Below, piece by piece: positions 43,147 through 51,436 of a stretch of 64,000 nucleotides of DNA (positions are counted from its first letter, which is position 1; each line of letters begins with the position of its first letter). The DNA lies in the NCBI RefSeq assembly GCF_016862935.1, contig NZ_BONX01000054.1, forward strand, positions 62,001 through 126,000, in the 5' to 3' direction. A model generated the notes under the pieces. That model was not told the origin of the DNA. It saw only the letters and a program-made list of their open reading frames with translations, and did no database searches. The position numbers were made by a program, and so were the translations under genes. This stretch comes from Plantactinospora mayteni (GTDB lineage Bacteria > Actinomycetota > Actinomycetes > Mycobacteriales > Micromonosporaceae).

Positions 43147-43479
43147 ATGCAGCGGATCGCCCTGCACACCCGGCTCAAGCCGGGGCGGGAGGCTGAGTAC
43201 GACCGCGTCCACCAGGTCATCCCCGCCGAGCTGGCCAGTACGCTGCGGGCCGCCGGGGTGCACACTTGGCGGATCTGGCGGGACGGGCCGGACCTGTTCC
43301 ACCTGGTGGAGGTCGAGGACTACCAGCGGATGCGGCACGAACTGCGCGACCATCCGGCGAACGTGCCGTGGCAGGCCCGGATGGCGGAACTGCTGGAGGT
43401 GCGGGACGACTACTCCGGCAACGACTCGGGCCTGTCGCTGGTCTGGGAGTTGCCGACAGACGGCGAGGAGACGGCATGA
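43147..43479 (+). CDS. L-fucose/L-rhamnose mutarotase family protein
   Basis: This 110-residue protein starts at ATG 43147 after GGAAGGAGC. It belongs to the RhaM-type mutarotase (DUF718) family: MQRIALHTRLKPGREAEYDR, IPAELASTLRAAGVHTWRIW, LFHLVEVEDYQRM. It interconverts the anomers of a 6-deoxy sugar, here probably L-fucose, to feed the dehydrogenase encoded next. Its stop overlaps the aldo/keto reductase start (ATGA). Confidence 0.9.
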   Translation: MQRIALHTRLKPGREAEYDRVHQVIPAELASTLRAAGVHTWRIWRDGPDLFHLVEVEDYQRMRHELRDHPANVPWQARMAELLEVRDDYSGNDSGLSLVWELPTDGEETA

Positions 43480-44486
43480 CGGGGATCAGGGTGGGGCACT
43501 CCAAGGTGGCCGTGAGCCGGCTCGGCCTCGGCTGCGCCCCGATCGGCAACCTCTACACGGCGGTCGGCGAAGCCGAGGCGCTGGCCACGGTGGCGGCGGC
43601 CTGGGACGCCGGCATCCGCTACTTCGACACCGCCCCGCACTACGGCCTCGGGCTCTCCGAACGGCGGCTCGGCGACGCGCTGCGTACGCTGCCGCGTGAC
43701 GAGTACACCGTGAGCAGCAAGGTGGGGCGGCTGCTGGTGCCGGACCGGTCCGGGGCGGGGCGGCGGGACGACGAGGGTTTCGACGTACCGGCCGACCACC
43801 GGCGGCTCTGGGACTTCAGCGCCGACGGTGTGCGACGGTCGCTGGAGGCGAGCCTGGTCCGGCTCGGGCTGGACCGGATCGACCTGGTGCTGATCCACGA
43901 TCCGGAGGACCACCAGACGCAGGCGTTGGAGCAGGGCTATCCGGCCCTGCACGAGCTGCGCGCCCAGGGGGTCGTCGGCGCGATCGGGGTCGGCTCGAAG
44001 CAGTGGCAGGTGCTGCACCGGTTCGTCGCCGAGACCGAGGTCGACGCGGTGATGGTGGCCGGCCGGTACACCCTGCTGGAGCAGCCGGCACTGGACAGCC
44101 TGCTGCCGGAGTGCGAGCGGCGCGGGGTCTCGGTGCTCAACGCGGGCGTCTTCAACAGCGGACTGCTCGCCGTCGAACGGCCGCACGCCGGACTTCCGTA
44201 CGACTACGCCGACGCCCCGGCCGAGATCCTGGACCGGGCCCGGGCGATCGCCACGCTCTGCGCCGAACACGGCAGCACGCTGCCGGCGGCGGCGCTCGCC
44301 TTCGCCGGCGCGCACCCGGCGGTCGCCTCCGTGGTGGTCGGCGCGAACAACCCCGAGCAGGTACGCCGGAACGCCGCGCTGCACGCGGCGGCGCCGCCGC
44401 CCGGGGAGTTCTGGTCGGAGCTGGTGACCGTGGGACTGCTCCGCCCGGACGCGCCGGTCCCCACCCAACGGGTCGGTACGCCGTGA
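43476..44486 (+). CDS. Aldo/keto reductase, probable L-fucose (D-threo-aldose) 1-dehydrogenase
   Basis: This 336-residue TIM-barrel enzyme has the AKR tetrad: Asp and Tyr in FDTAPHYGLGLSERRLG, Lys in VSSKVGRLLVP and His in DLVLIHDPEDH. The insert YPALHELRAQGVVGAIGVGS and the NADP-site end (VASVVVGANNPEQVRRNAA) match the D-threo-aldose 1-dehydrogenase group, which oxidises L-fucose to the lactone. It overlaps the neighbours at both ends, so it is in the same transcript as the mutarotase and lactonase. Confidence 0.9.
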   Translation: MTGIRVGHSKVAVSRLGLGCAPIGNLYTAVGEAEALATVAAAWDAGIRYFDTAPHYGLGLSERRLGDALRTLPRDEYTVSSKVGRLLVPDRSGAGRRDDEGFDVPADHRRLWDFSADGVRRSLEASLVRLGLDRIDLVLIHDPEDHQTQALEQGYPALHELRAQGVVGAIGVGSKQWQVLHRFVAETEVDAVMVAGRYTLLEQPALDSLLPECERRGVSVLNAGVFNSGLLAVERPHAGLPYDYADAPAEILDRARAIATLCAEHGSTLPAAALAFAGAHPAVASVVVGANNPEQVRRNAALHAAAPPPGEFWSELVTVGLLRPDAPVPTQRVGTP

Positions 44487-45334
44487 TCGTCGACGCGCAC
44501 CACCACCTGTGGCGGATCGAGGACGGCTACCGGTGGCTGGACGCACCCGAGCTGGCCCCGATCCGCCGCTCCTTCCAGCCGGCCGACCTGCTCGCCGAGC
44601 TGACGGCGGCCGGGGTCGACCGGACGGTGCTGGTCGAGGGCGGCCGGTGCGACACCGCCGAGGCGGAGATCCTGCTCGGGCACGCCGCCACCACTCCGGC
44701 GATCGCCGGAGTGGTCGCCTGGGCGGACCCGGCCGATCCGGAGCTGCCGGAGACGATCACCCGCTACCGCCGGCTGCCCGGTGGTGAGCTGCTGGTCGGG
44801 ATCCGGCCGCAGGTGCAGGCCGAGACCGATCCGGGTTACCTGGACCGGCCGGAGGTGCGGCGCGGTCTGCGTACCATCGCGGAAGCCGGACTGGCCTTCG
44901 ACGTGGTGTGCCGGGCGGACCAGTTGGCGGCGGTGGCCCGCGCCGCCCGGGAGGTGCCGGAGCTGCGGTTCGTGCTGGACCACCTCGGTAAGCCGGCGAT
45001 CCGGGACGGTGCGGCCGGGCTGGCCGCCTGGGCCGGTCCGGTCGCGGAGTTGGCGGCCGTGCCGAACGCCACGGCGAAGCTCTCGGGGCTGGTGACCGAG
45101 GCGGACTGGGGGCGGTGGCGGCCGGCGGACCTGCGGCCGTTCGTGGCCGAGGCGGTCCGGCTGTTCGGGCCGGCGCGGCTGATGTTCGGCTCGGACTGGC
45201 CGGTCTGCCGGCTCGCCGCCGGCTACGGCGCGGTGCTGGCGGCGCTGACCGAGGTACTGCCGCCGCTCTCGACGGCCGAGCGGTCGGCGGTCTTCGGCGA
45301 AACGGCGGTGCGGACCTACCGGCTCGGCAGCTAG
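44483..45334 (+). CDS. Amidohydrolase family protein, probable L-fuconolactonase
   Basis: This 283-residue protein starts at GTG 44483, overlapping the preceding stop. It has amidohydrolase_2 motifs: VDAHHHLWRIEDGYRWLD with the metal histidines, DRTVLVEGGRCD, LRFVLDHLGKPAI and the terminal Asp in LMFGSDWPVCRLAAGY. In this pathway the family hydrolyses L-fucono-lactone to L-fuconate, the substrate of the dehydratase at 36992. Confidence 0.9.
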   Translation: MIVDAHHHLWRIEDGYRWLDAPELAPIRRSFQPADLLAELTAAGVDRTVLVEGGRCDTAEAEILLGHAATTPAIAGVVAWADPADPELPETITRYRRLPGGELLVGIRPQVQAETDPGYLDRPEVRRGLRTIAEAGLAFDVVCRADQLAAVARAAREVPELRFVLDHLGKPAIRDGAAGLAAWAGPVAELAAVPNATAKLSGLVTEADWGRWRPADLRPFVAEAVRLFGPARLMFGSDWPVCRLAAGYGAVLAALTEVLPPLSTAERSAVFGETAVRTYRLGS

Positions 45335-45379
45335 CCGGCGCCTAGGGTTCGCGGTACAGGTAGGACGTGGGAGGAACGC

Positions 45380-46051
45380 GTGGCGGTCACAGACGAGGCG
45401 ATCGACAAAATCAAACAGATGATCGTCGCCGGCGAACTGCGCCCCGGTGACCGGCTGCCCCGGGAACCCGACCTGGCCGAGCGGCTCGGACTGTCCCGCA
45501 ACTCGCTGCGGGAGGCGGTCAAGGCGCTCTCGCTGATCCGGGTCCTCGACGTACGCCAGGGCGACGGCACGTACGTGACCAGCCTCGACCCGGCGCTGCT
45601 GCTGGACGCGCTGAGCTTCGTCGTCGACTTCCACCGCGACGACACCGTACTGGAGTTCCTGGAGGTACGCCGGATCCTGGAACCGGCCGCGACGGCGCTG
45701 GCGGCGCAGCGGATGACCGAGGAACATCTGGGAAACCTGCGGGCGGTGCTGGACGGGCTCGGCGACGACCCGACGATCGACGAGCTGGTCGCCAACGACC
45801 TCGAGTTCCATCGGCAGATCGCGGCGTGTGCCGGCAACAACGTGCTGACGTCGCTGCTGGACAGCCTCTCCGGGCCGACGACCCGGGCCCGGGTGTGGCG
45901 TGGGCTGACCCAGGAGGGTGCGGTCAGCAAGACCCGGGAGCAGCACGCGGCGATCCTGGACGCGGTCGCGTCGGGGCAGCCGGAACTGGCCCGGGCGTGG
46001 GCGACCGTGCACATCGCCGGGGTGGAGGAGTGGCTGCGCCGGGTGCTGTGA
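45380..46051 (+). CDS. GntR-family regulator with FCD domain, probable fucose repressor
   Basis: This 223-residue regulator starts at GTG 45380 after GGGAGGAACGC. The winged helix spans about 1-66 (EAIDKIKQMIVAGELRPGDR, LPREPDLAERLGLSRNSLRE). The FCD ligand domain (about 88-215) has the metal-site pattern VRRILEPAATALAAQRM, NDLEFHRQIAACAGN and HAAILDAVASGQPELARAW. It is the last gene of the catabolic operon and the best candidate to bind the ACATCSGATGT sites. The effector is likely a fucose-derived acid. Confidence 0.93.
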   Translation: MAVTDEAIDKIKQMIVAGELRPGDRLPREPDLAERLGLSRNSLREAVKALSLIRVLDVRQGDGTYVTSLDPALLLDALSFVVDFHRDDTVLEFLEVRRILEPAATALAAQRMTEEHLGNLRAVLDGLGDDPTIDELVANDLEFHRQIAACAGNNVLTSLLDSLSGPTTRARVWRGLTQEGAVSKTREQHAAILDAVASGQPELARAWATVHIAGVEEWLRRVL

Positions 46052-46073
46052 CGCCCTCGCGACAGCGCCGTCG

Positions 46074-46964
46074 CTATTCGCCGTCAGGCCGGGTGTGGGG
46101 AGTCAGTTCGGGCGCAGGGTAACCGAGAAGGTCGACGAGGTCGCCGGTCGCCGCGGCGAAGACCTCCTGGACATCGTCGTCGAAGTGGTTGCGCCAATCG
46201 CCGGGCGCTCCCTTACGGTAGTGAGAGATCGACCCGACGCTCTCTCGGCTGCTCCGCATTCGTGAGAAGCTGTACCTGGACAGCAGGGTCGCCAGATCGG
46301 ATGGCGAGAGCGGGATCCCGCAGTGGCGCATCAGCCGGTCCACCTCTTCCGCCTGCTGCTCCCCGGTCAGGTCCTCGTACTTGAACAGGCGGATGGCTTC
46401 CGTGCTCGGCGCACTCGCCCACCCTCGAAGGATTTTGAAGGTGCCCTTCTTGGCGAGATGGTCGATGACGTGCAGCAGGCCCTCCTTCTTCGGCTGCTCC
46501 TGGAGGACCTTCCGCACCTGGAGGATGTCACCCATCGCAGTGTGCGAACTCCGATAGGAGAAATAGCGGGAGACGATGATGTCACGCGGATCCCGGAGGA
46601 TGAAGAACGCCCGGTAGTGGTCGGGCTTCGGGATGTTCATGAAGCCGTTGTAGGAGAGGAAGAGAGTGGAGACCAAGCGGCCTGGCGGGAAGGCTTGCGG
46701 GTAACGCCACTTGTGGGGGCGTGGATCGAGGGGCAGTAGTCCGGAATGGCGATACACGATCGGATCGTTGAGCAGGGCCTTGATCCATTGGCTGGCCGTC
46801 TTTTGCGTCGTGCAGTGATACACGTTTCCAAACTCACTCGGCGACTCCACGGGAACCGTGAGTCGCAGTCTGGCGTTGTGGGCTTCACTCATCACGCGTC
46901 GTGCCACCACACGCAAGGAATTGGATGTGTGCTGCTTGGTGAACTTCACGGCACGCTTCATCAT
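46074..46964 (-). CDS. Sulfotransferase family protein
   Basis: This 296-residue protein starts at ATG 46964 with GAGGG 8 nt upstream. PAPS-binding motifs are present: a 5' phosphosulfate loop variant (HCTTQKTASQWIKALLND), the 3' phosphate motif (FFILRDPRDIIVSRYFSYRS) and the C-terminal RKGAPGDWRNHFDDDV. It transfers sulfate from PAPS to an unknown acceptor such as a glycan, lipid or small molecule. Codon use is less GC-rich than the neighbours and it stands alone next to an inverted-repeat element, which may indicate acquisition. Confidence 0.9.
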   Translation of the reverse strand: MMKRAVKFTKQHTSNSLRVVARRVMSEAHNARLRLTVPVESPSEFGNVYHCTTQKTASQWIKALLNDPIVYRHSGLLPLDPRPHKWRYPQAFPPGRLVSTLFLSYNGFMNIPKPDHYRAFFILRDPRDIIVSRYFSYRSSHTAMGDILQVRKVLQEQPKKEGLLHVIDHLAKKGTFKILRGWASAPSTEAIRLFKYEDLTGEQQAEEVDRLMRHCGIPLSPSDLATLLSRYSFSRMRSSRESVGSISHYRKGAPGDWRNHFDDDVQEVFAAATGDLVDLLGYPAPELTPHTRPDGE

Positions 46965-47012
46965 CGGCTAAACCCTCTCCATACCTGCGCGGCGGGGAAC
47001 ACCGCAGGACAG

Positions 47013-47104
47013 TGAACCTTTTTCAACCTGAGCCGCGCGGCGCTCGCGCACCGCGTCTGACCGCACGGTCCATCGGACCGTAAGGGGAGGTTGAAAAAGG
47101 TTCA
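47013..47104. repeat. 92-bp element with 17-bp terminal inverted repeats, copy C
   Basis: The same perfect ends as copy B (TGAACCTTTTTCAACCT and its complement) enclose an interior in the opposite orientation (CCGTAAGGGGAGG near the right end). The interior has diverged from copy B except near the ends (GCCGCGCGG, AAGGGGAGG). It lies 49 bp upstream of the sulfotransferase start, in its promoter region. Confidence 0.9.
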
Positions 47105-47440
47105 GTCGGGACATCTGTTCAGGTGGTCCGGGTCGTGTCAGGATCCAGGCTGCCGAGCACGGCGGATGTGGGCTGGGAGGTGGGCCGGGCCAGCGATCCG
47201 CACGTCGTCCGGGAACCTCGCGCTGGGCGTACGCCCGGCAGGCGACCACGGCTGAGAGGCGTCGGCTGAGCCGTCAGTCCGTGATCACCGGGGATGCCCA
47301 TCCATACAAGCTACAAGATCATATCGGCTTACGTAACATCGGCTTAACAACTGGACATAGCTCGGCCGCAGGATGGCAGGACGCCATGTCGAGATTGCCA
47401 TCCGCGACGGTCAGGTCACGCTGGCCCTGTCAGCAGGCAC
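47105..47440. other. Non-coding stretch, partly AT-rich
   Basis: This 336-bp stretch lies between the inverted-repeat element and the zinc dehydrogenase stop. Bases 47300-47360 are unusually AT-rich for this genome. A short plus-strand frame at 47373 (MAGRHVEIAIRDGQVTLALS) is protein-like but runs into the antisense of the dehydrogenase and has no ribosome site. Confidence 0.5.
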
Positions 47441-48463
47441 TCAGCGTCGTGGATCGACGTGGATTTTCGGGGCGGCGCCCCAGTCCGGATCGCGCTCGCC
47501 GCGCAGTACGCCCGCCACCTCGTCCAGCCCGACCGTCGCCGCCACCAGCGGACGCGGGTCGACCGCCCCGGAGGCGTACAGCTCGATGGTGCCGGCGAGC
47601 CCGCCGGAGGCGCTGAGTACGCCGACCGCCGTCACGTCCCTGAGCACCAGTTCACGGGTGTCGAGCAGGCTCGGTCGTTCGGACAGTCCGATGTAGACGA
47701 CCCGGCCACCGGGCTCGACCCGCCGCACCGCGAGCGCGGGCAGCCGTTCGTCGGTGGCGGCGTCGGCCACCGCGTCGAAGGCGAGCGCGGCCGGCTCCGG
47801 CAGCGTTCGCGCGGTCCAGGCGTACCCGAAGCCGAGCCGGCGGGCGAAGTCGAGGGACGGCTCGTCCCGGCCGAGCAGGTGCACCTCGGCACCCCGGGCC
47901 GCCGCGATCTGTGCCACCAGCAGACCGATCGTGCCCGGCCCGAGCACCAGCAGCCGGCGGCCGGGCCCGACCCGCGCCGCCTCGACCACCCGCAACGCGT
48001 TGCCGCCCGGCTCGACCAGCGCACCGAGCGTCACGTCGACCTGGTCTGGCAGCGGGTGCAGGGCCCGGACCGGTACCGGCAGCCGCTCGGCGAGCGCACC
48101 CGGCCAGCCGCCCCGGATACCGATCTCGTGGCGGTCCGCGCAGAGGTGTTGCCGTCCACCGAGGCACCGGGCGCACCGGGCGCAGCCGAGCATGGTGTCA
48201 CCGGTGACCCGCCGGCCCAGCCAGCTCTCGGGCACACCGGGGCCGACCGCCGACACCACCCCGCACCACTCGTGCCCGATCCGCAGCGGATAGCGGGCGT
48301 CGCCGCTGTGCAGGTATGCCATCTGCCCGGAGAAGAACTCGGCGTCGGTGCCGCAGACACCGGCCCGCAGTACGTCCACGACGACCTCGTCCGGCCCGGC
48401 GACCGGCGGCGCGACCTCGCGTACCTCGGCCGCACCCGGACCGGTCAGCACGAACGCACGCAC
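47441..48463 (-). CDS. Zinc-dependent sugar/alcohol dehydrogenase (MDR family)
   Basis: This 340-residue enzyme starts at GTG 48463. Catalytic zinc ligands are in RAGVCGTDAEFFSG and RIGHEWCGVVSAVG; the structural zinc loop is CARCARCLGGRQHLC; the Rossmann motif is VLGPGTIGLLVAQIAA. It belongs to the threonine/sorbitol/glucose dehydrogenase group. It is divergent from an IlvD/Edd dehydratase, so the pair may oxidise an aldose and dehydrate the resulting aldonate. The sugar is unknown. Confidence 0.88.
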   Translation of the reverse strand: MRAFVLTGPGAAEVREVAPPVAGPDEVVVDVLRAGVCGTDAEFFSGQMAYLHSGDARYPLRIGHEWCGVVSAVGPGVPESWLGRRVTGDTMLGCARCARCLGGRQHLCADRHEIGIRGGWPGALAERLPVPVRALHPLPDQVDVTLGALVEPGGNALRVVEAARVGPGRRLLVLGPGTIGLLVAQIAAARGAEVHLLGRDEPSLDFARRLGFGYAWTARTLPEPAALAFDAVADAATDERLPALAVRRVEPGGRVVYIGLSERPSLLDTRELVLRDVTAVGVLSASGGLAGTIELYASGAVDPRPLVAATVGLDEVAGVLRGERDPDWGAAPKIHVDPRR

Positions 48464-48556
48464 GGTCAGCTCGCCGTCCCCGACGCGGCGGCACGGTGCG
48501 GCAGCGGCGCAGTTCGAGGAAGACGGCGGAAGCCGTATCCGAAGTTGTTCTTGATA

Positions 48557-50281
48557 ATGGAGAGTATGCCTGCACTCCGGAGCGATCAGTGGTACGCCGG
48601 CTCGGACCGTAACGCCTACCTGCACCGCGCGTGGATGCGGCGCGGCCTGCCGGACTCGGCGTTCGAGGGGCGCCCGCAGATCGCGATCGCCAACACCGCC
48701 TCCGACCTCACCCCCTGCAACCGGCACCTGGACGAGGTCGCGGCCAGCGTCGCGAACGGGATCTGGGAGGCCGGTGGGGTGCCGCTGAACCTGCCGGTGG
48801 TCTCGCTGGGGGAGACGCAGGTCAGGCCGACCGCGATGCTCTGGCGGAACATGGCCGCGATGGCGATCGAGGAGATGATCCGGGCCAACCCGGTCGACGG
48901 GGTGGTGCTGCTCGGCGGCTGTGACAAGACCATCCCGGCGCTGCTGATGGGCGCCGCCTCGGTCGACCTGCCGGCGGTGGTGCTGCCCGGTGGGCCGATG
49001 CTGACCGGCACGTTCCGGGGCGTGCCGCTCGGCTGCGGCACCGACGTGTGGCGGCTCTCCGAGGAGGTACGCGCCGGGACGCTCTCCCCGGAGGGCTTCC
49101 TCGACTCCGAGTCGTCGATGATCCGCAGCCGTGGCCACTGCAACACGATGGGTACGGCCTCCACGATGGGCCTGCTCGCCGAGGTACTCGGGATGACCCT
49201 GCCGGGTACCGCCGGCCTGCCGGCCCCGGACAGCCGGCTGCTGGCCCGCTCGCACGGTACCGGCAAGCTGATCGTCGAGATGGTCGCGCGGCAGCGCCGG
49301 CCCAGTCAGGTGCTGACCGAGGCGTCGTTCCGGAACGCGATCGTGGCGCTGGCCGCGCTGGGCGGCTCGACCAACGCGGTCGTGCACCTGCTGGCGATCG
49401 CCGGCCGGGTCGGCGTGCCGATCACCCTGGACGACGTCGACCGGCTCGGCAGCGGCGTACCGCTGTTGGTCGACCTGCAACCGGCCGGCCGCTTCCTGAT
49501 GGAGGACTTCCACCGGGCCGGTGGCCTGCCGGCGGTGCTGAACCAGGTCGCCGACCTGCTCGAGGGATCGGCGTTGACGGTGACCGGCCGGCCGATCGGC
49601 GACTACCTCGCCGGGCACGAGATCAGTGACCCGGAGGTGATCCGGGCCCGGAGCGCGCCGCTGATGCCGGAGGCGGGCATCGCGGTGCTGCGCGGCAGCC
49701 TCGCCCCGGCCGGCGCGATCATCAAGCCCGCAGCCGCCTCGCCGCACCTGCTGCGGCACCGGGGCCGGGCGGTCGTCTTCGACTCCGTCGAGGAACTGCA
49801 TGCCCGGCTCGACGCCCCGGATCTCGACGTCGACGCCGACTCGGTACTGGTGTTGCGCGGCTGTGGGCCGAAGGGCTATCCGGGGATGCCGGAGGTGGCC
49901 AACCTGCCGCTGCCGGAGAAGCTGCTGCGCCAGGGCGTACGCGACATGGTGCGGATCTGCGACGGCCGGATGAGCGGCACCGCGTACGGGACGGTGGTGC
50001 TGCACGTCGCGCCAGAGGCCGCCGCCGGTGGGCCGCTGGGTCGGGTACGCACCGGTGACCCGATCGTGCTGGACGTCGAGGCGCGACGGCTCGACGTGGA
50101 CATCCCGGCCGACGAGTTGGCGGCCCGGCCGCCCGCCCCGGCGATGGTGTCCGCACTGGCGCAGCCGGCGCGGGGCTGGGAGCGGCTCTACGTGGACACC
50201 GTGCTCGGCGCCGACACCGGTGCCGACCTGGCGTTCCTGGTCGGCGGCAGCGGCGACCGGGTGGCCCGCGAGTCGCACTGA
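48557..50281 (+). CDS. IlvD/Edd family sugar-acid dehydratase
   Basis: This 574-residue enzyme has family motifs: NTASDLTPCNRHLDEVA, GGCDKTIPALLMGAAS, RGHCNTMGTASTMGLLAEVL, GGSTNAVVHLLAIA and DGRMSGTAYGTVVLHVAPEA. The cysteines are those that hold the Fe-S cluster. It resembles the aldonate dehydratase branch (xylonate, arabonate, galactonate) more than dihydroxy-acid dehydratase. ATG 48557 gives the longest form; ATG 48566 is nearer GGAG but with only 3 nt spacing. It shares a 93-bp divergent promoter region with the zinc dehydrogenase. Confidence 0.88.
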   Translation: MESMPALRSDQWYAGSDRNAYLHRAWMRRGLPDSAFEGRPQIAIANTASDLTPCNRHLDEVAASVANGIWEAGGVPLNLPVVSLGETQVRPTAMLWRNMAAMAIEEMIRANPVDGVVLLGGCDKTIPALLMGAASVDLPAVVLPGGPMLTGTFRGVPLGCGTDVWRLSEEVRAGTLSPEGFLDSESSMIRSRGHCNTMGTASTMGLLAEVLGMTLPGTAGLPAPDSRLLARSHGTGKLIVEMVARQRRPSQVLTEASFRNAIVALAALGGSTNAVVHLLAIAGRVGVPITLDDVDRLGSGVPLLVDLQPAGRFLMEDFHRAGGLPAVLNQVADLLEGSALTVTGRPIGDYLAGHEISDPEVIRARSAPLMPEAGIAVLRGSLAPAGAIIKPAAASPHLLRHRGRAVVFDSVEELHARLDAPDLDVDADSVLVLRGCGPKGYPGMPEVANLPLPEKLLRQGVRDMVRICDGRMSGTAYGTVVLHVAPEAAAGGPLGRVRTGDPIVLDVEARRLDVDIPADELAARPPAPAMVSALAQPARGWERLYVDTVLGADTGADLAFLVGGSGDRVARESH

Positions 50282-50293
50282 CGAGCCCGGCGC

Positions 50294-50378
50294 CGGCCCG
50301 GGTGTGGCGGCCGGCTCGGGGTCGGCCCGGGTGTGGCGGCCGGCTCAGGGCTGGCCCGAGTGTGGCGGCCGGGAGCGG
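50294..50378. repeat. Tandem repeat, three units of about 29 bp
   Basis: Three units of CGGCCCGGGTGTGGCGGCCG followed by GCTCGGGG-type sequence occur between two convergent genes. The third unit is the most degenerate. Each unit contains a CGGCC dyad, so the array may also act as a terminator. Confidence 0.85.
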
Positions 50379-50385
50379 CTGCCGG

Positions 50386-51348
50386 TCAGTGCCGTCCGGC
50401 TCTGGACAGCGCCTCCTCGGCCTGGGTGGCCAGGGTGCCGACCAGGTCGGCGGCGGGCGGCAGGTCGGTGATCAGGTCGATGGCCTCGCCAGCCCAGACC
50501 GGTAGCGGTGGTATCGCGCCCCGGGCCACGTCGTCCTGGTAGTCCTGTCCGGCCCGGGAGTCGCCGACGAGTTCGGCCTCGCGGCCACGCCACCGGTCGA
50601 GGTGCGGGTGGCCGAGCGTCCGGGCGGGATACTTCGACGGCCATCGGGAGCCGCGGAGCACGTCCAGTACGCTGCTGCGCTCGGTCTCCTCGCCCCGTCC
50701 GTCGACGATCGCCTTGGCGATCTCGGGCGGGACCAGCGCCTCGGCGGTGGCCTGGAAACGGCTGCCGATCAGGGCTCCGGCGGCGCCCAGGGCCAGGGCT
50801 GCGGCGAGGCCCCGGCCGTCGGCGATCCCGCCGGCCGCCAGCACCGGCACCGGCGCCGCGAGATCCACCACGACGGGTACGAAGGGCAGGGTGGAGCGTC
50901 CCCGCCGGGCGCCGTGGCCACCGGCTTCGGTGCCCTGCGCCACGATGAGATCGGCGCCCAGCTCCACCGCCTGCCTGGCCTCCGCCAGGTCGGTGACCTG
51001 GATGACCAGGACCGCCCCCGCCCGCCGGACGGGTGCCACGAACGGGCTCGGGTCGCCGAAGGAGAACATGACCGCCCGGGGGCCGTAGTCCAGCGCACGC
51101 TCCACCGCCCCGACGTCGATCGCCCAGGTCAGGAAACCGACGCCCCACGGCCGATCCGTGCCGGCGGCGACGATCGGCGCCTCACGGTCCAGCCACGCCC
51201 GATCCCCGTGGGCCGCGCCGAGCATCCCGAGGCCGCCGCCGCGCGAGACGGCCGCCGCCAGTGCACCACCGGCCGACCCGCCCATCGGCGCCAGCGCGAT
51301 CGGATGCCGTACTCCGAACAACCGCGTGAACTCCGTCGACAACGCCAT
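50386..51348 (-). CDS. Nitronate monooxygenase (2-nitropropane dioxygenase-like)
   Basis: This 320-residue TIM-barrel flavoprotein starts at ATG 51348. Motifs are FGVRHPIALAPMGGSAGGAL, GGGLGMLGAAHG, GADLIVAQGTEAGGHGARRG with the His that aligns with the catalytic base, PVLAAGGIADGRGLAAALAL and GAAGALIGSRFQA. The family oxidises alkyl nitronates or related reactive acids with FMN. The upstream region has no strong ribosome site but contains a GATAACGTTATC palindrome 40 bp before the start, the same as at the LacI-controlled sugar importer. Why it would belong to that regulon is unclear. Confidence 0.88.
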   Translation of the reverse strand: MALSTEFTRLFGVRHPIALAPMGGSAGGALAAAVSRGGGLGMLGAAHGDRAWLDREAPIVAAGTDRPWGVGFLTWAIDVGAVERALDYGPRAVMFSFGDPSPFVAPVRRAGAVLVIQVTDLAEARQAVELGADLIVAQGTEAGGHGARRGRSTLPFVPVVVDLAAPVPVLAAGGIADGRGLAAALALGAAGALIGSRFQATAEALVPPEIAKAIVDGRGEETERSSVLDVLRGSRWPSKYPARTLGHPHLDRWRGREAELVGDSRAGQDYQDDVARGAIPPLPVWAGEAIDLITDLPPAADLVGTLATQAEEALSRAGRH

Positions 51349-51387
51349 CGTCGTATCATCGCTGCCACGCCGTCGGGTCGGGTGCCA

Positions 51388-51399
51388 GATAACGTTATC
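51388..51399. promoter_or_regulatory. LacI-type operator upstream of the nitronate monooxygenase
   Basis: GATAACGTTATC is a perfect 12-bp palindrome identical to the site at 52558. It lies 38 bp past the LacI stop and 40 bp before the monooxygenase start. Confidence 0.75.
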
Positions 51400-51436
51400 C
51401 TGCGTCCACAATTGACTGTGACGGCAGTCACAACGC

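Noticed and set aside
47373-47480. Short protein-like frame starting MAGRHVEIAIRDGQVTLALS
   Set aside because: No ribosome site, and it continues as antisense of the zinc dehydrogenase; not supportable as a gene.
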